A DNA stretch of 7,896 nucleotides from Gallionellales bacterium CG03_land_8_20_14_0_80_55_15 (GTDB taxonomy: Bacteria; Pseudomonadota; Gammaproteobacteria; Burkholderiales; Gallionellaceae): NCBI GenBank assembly GCA_002780675.1, contig PEUR01000091.1:1-7896 (forward strand), given 5' to 3'. Below, in pieces: positions 6,125-7,896 of this stretch. Under the pieces are notes generated by a model, which was not told the origin of the DNA, made no database searches, and saw only the letters and a list, made by a program, of their open reading frames with translations. The position numbers were made by a program, and so were the translations under genes. Each line of letters begins with the position of its first letter. The first letter of the stretch is position 1.

Positions 6125-7896
6125 AGCTGACGACAGCCGTTGCGGGTTCGCTCACGGATGGATTGGGCGGCGGGTCTTGTAGGGTGTTGCTGGACAAGGT
6201 TGTTTGACCGGGCTGGCGCTGCTCGATAAACAGGCTGTTACCTGGTATTTTTTTGGCCATTTTTTTGGCGACCGTGGCGGCTTCCGATACTTCGTGATGG
6301 GAACGGAATAGCCCCGGCGTAATCTGCAATGCGCCTATCGAGAGCGTGGGAAGTGGCTGGTGAACCAGATTGCCCTGTCGGTCTTCGGTCACATAACCAC
6401 CTGCCGCACGGTGTTGTTTGTCGAATAATGGGCCAGATGTTTGCGCAAACACGGCGAGCGCGCGATTGCAGCGCAGCTCCCAATCTTCGCTTTGCATCAC
6501 CAGAATAAAATCGTCTCCACCGATGTGGCCGATAAAGTCGTTCCTCGGATCGCATATTTTACTGAGCAGCCGACCGGTGAACTGGATGACCTCGTCGCCT
6601 TTGCGATAGCCGTACACATCATTGAAAGGCTTGAAATGATCCAGGTCGCCATAACCTACGACAAATGATTGATTTAATTGTATTAAATTCTCAATCTGTT
6701 CGTTGATGGGCACATTTCCGGGGAGTAGTGTGAGCGGATTTGCATAGCGTGCCGTTTCGATCTGTGCCTTGGTGATCTCGCGCAACAGATCCTGCCCCGT
6801 CCCAAAACCGATGTAACGACCCTGCTCGGTGATCAGGAAGCCATCGGTGAAATGCTGGATGTCGGACTCGCTCAGAAATCCGCTCAATTCATGAATCGGC
6901 GTGGATTTTTCCACCAGCAAAGGCGTTTTATTCATTAGCACAGTGCAGGATTTTCTGCCCATTAGTTCACGCTGAAACGGTTGGGAAAAACTTTCGAGAA
7001 ATTGATTGCGATTGATCAGCCCGACTGGGCGACCATGCTTGACGACTGGAATGGCATGCAGGCTCTTGTTCACGGAAAACAGCTGTAATATTGCTTCATT
7101 TTCTGTGTCGGGCTGGACGGGTGCGATATAACGCAACAGCGTCTCGGCAGCGACGCTGCGCGTGCTTTTGTAGGGCTGTTCCGCGCTGTAGACAGTGTTA
7201 ATCAGGCAGCCGACCTCGGTGGAGAGCGTCAAGGGCGGAACTGGCGCGGGGCGGGCGATGAAATAACCCTGCCCACAGCTGATACCGATGTCGCGCACTA
7301 CCCTGAATTCGGCATCGGTTTCGATCCCTTCGGCGATGACTTGCGTACCCGAACTCAGCGCGATGCTCTGTATGGAACGCAGGAACTGTTGTTTGAGCGG
7401 GTCGGAATTAACGCCTTGCACGAAATGCATATCAATTTTTACATAATCGGGACGTAACTCGGACCATAGTCTCAGGCTGGAAAAGCCCTCGCCCAGATCA
7501 TCCAGCGCGATTTGAAAACCCATGCTGCGGTAGTGCAGCAAGGCGTTGCGCATATTGTCGAAATCGTAAGTGGGCTGGTTTTCAGTGATTTCTATAATGA
7601 CCCGCTTGGGATCAATCCCCAAACTTGTAAGATAAGTGAGCGTTTCACCGTTTTTGAAATCGGGATGGATCAACACTTCCGGGCTAATGTTCAAAAATAA
7701 TTTTCCCGGCAGATTTTGCGCGGCAAATTCGGCCAGCACGATTTGTCGGCTCAACATTTCTATTTCCAGGGCAAGACCCTGCTGGGCTGCCGCAGAGAAC
7801 AGATTTACCGGGGAATGTAGCAAGCTGTCAGCCGGGCCCCGTATCAGGCCTTCATAGCCCAGAATCGTGCCATCGGTCATCTCCATGACGGGTTGA
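6117..7896 (-). CDS. EAL-CBS-CBS-GGDEF c-di-GMP turnover/signalling protein, N-terminus beyond window
   Basis: This is a cytoplasmic c-di-GMP protein with phosphodiesterase and cyclase domains. The frame stays open to the right edge, and Q-P-V precedes the first visible Met within what should be the opening EAL strand (compare the usual QPI...G.I.GYEALIRGP). The true start is therefore outside the window and 592 residues are visible. Numbering from that Met: EAL domain about 1-220, with E12 in EGL (for EAL), N66 (FLNIS), E99 (EITE), D129-D130 (ALDDLG), K150-D152 (KID), E186 (AEGIE) and Q206 (GQGY), so the metal and catalytic residues appear present. A CBS pair spans about 245-375. A GGDEF domain spans about 378-556, with PLTLLPGN (384-391), GDLDHFKPFNDVYGYRKGDE (413-432) and active loop GGDDF (456-460). 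The RxxD inhibitory site is absent (P replaces R). A Pro/Ser-rich tail follows. It overlaps olsA by 8 nt and heads the lipid gene cluster. Phosphodiesterase activity is plausible; cyclase activity is uncertain because of GGDDF. Confidence 0.92.
   Translation of the reverse strand, partial: QPVMEMTDGTILGYEGLIRGPADSLLHSPVNLFSAAAQQGLALEIEMLSRQIVLAEFAAQNLPGKLFLNISPEVLIHPDFKNGETLTYLTSLGIDPKRVIIEITENQPTYDFDNMRNALLHYRSMGFQIALDDLGEGFSSLRLWSELRPDYVKIDMHFVQGVNSDPLKQQFLRSIQSIALSSGTQVIAEGIETDAEFRVVRDIGISCGQGYFIARPAPVPPLTLSTEVGCLINTVYSAEQPYKSTRSVAAETLLRYIAPVQPDTENEAILQLFSVNKSLHAIPVVKHGRPVGLINRNQFLESFSQPFQRELMGRKSCTVLMNKTPLLVEKSTPIHELSGFLSESDIQHFTDGFLITEQGRYIGFGTGQDLLREITKAQIETARYANPLTLLPGNVPINEQIENLIQLNQSFVVGYGDLDHFKPFNDVYGYRKGDEVIQFTGRLLSKICDPRNDFIGHIGGDDFILVMQSEDWELRCNRALAVFAQTSGPLFDKQHRAAGGYVTEDRQGNLVHQPLPTLSIGALQITPGLFRSHHEVSEAATVAKKMAKKIPGNSLFIEQRQPGQTTLSSNTLQDPPPNPSVSEPATAVVSYA

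Noticed and set aside
1..7896. Search for CRISPR arrays, insertion sequences, tRNA genes, phage or toxin-antitoxin genes
   Set aside because: No regularly spaced repeats, transposase motifs, tRNA cloverleaf or paired small toxin-antitoxin frames were seen on either strand.

Overview
The window looks like chromosomal DNA from a betaproteobacterium. Protein wording and gene content fit the Nitrosomonadales (for example a Gallionellaceae-like organism), but that rank is inference from protein style only. Coding density is high and base composition is even. I see no phage, transposase, CRISPR, tRNA or rRNA gene. The theme is phosphate: supply, sensing, and probably phosphate-free membrane lipid.

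Left part (1-2803), minus strand. A non-coding stretch at 1-245 holds three structured elements: a strong GC hairpin, a REP-like CCCTC/GAGGG element and a 14-bp perfect inverted repeat. It lies downstream of pstS, the periplasmic phosphate-binding protein. Upstream of pstS is a near-consensus Pho box with a -10 element. Upstream again is a CorA-type divalent cation transporter with an MgtE-N-like extension and a GMS motif where GMN is usual.

Middle (2804-4123), plus strand. A divergent intergenic region leads to dgkA (diacylglycerol kinase). It is followed by phoU, which has its own Pho-box-like promoter with the same geometry as that of pstS. PhoU is therefore separated from pstCAB, which are not in the window.

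Right part (4124-7896), minus strand. In transcription order: an EAL-CBS-CBS-GGDEF c-di-GMP protein cut by the right edge, a PlsC/OlsA-type acyltransferase overlapping it by 8 nt, an OlsB-type ornithine N-acyltransferase, and an unrecognised 44-residue single-span membrane protein with a good ribosome binding site. The acyltransferase pair most likely makes ornithine lipid, which replaces phospholipid in many bacteria under phosphate limitation.

A working model (inference): low phosphate activates PhoB, which induces pstS and phoU. The neighbouring lipid genes change the membrane, with DgkA recycling diacylglycerol and OlsA/OlsB making a phosphorus-free lipid. The c-di-GMP gene at the head of the ols cluster may couple this to surface or biofilm behaviour. 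The least described items are the 44-residue protein and the physical coupling of a c-di-GMP enzyme to ornithine-lipid genes.
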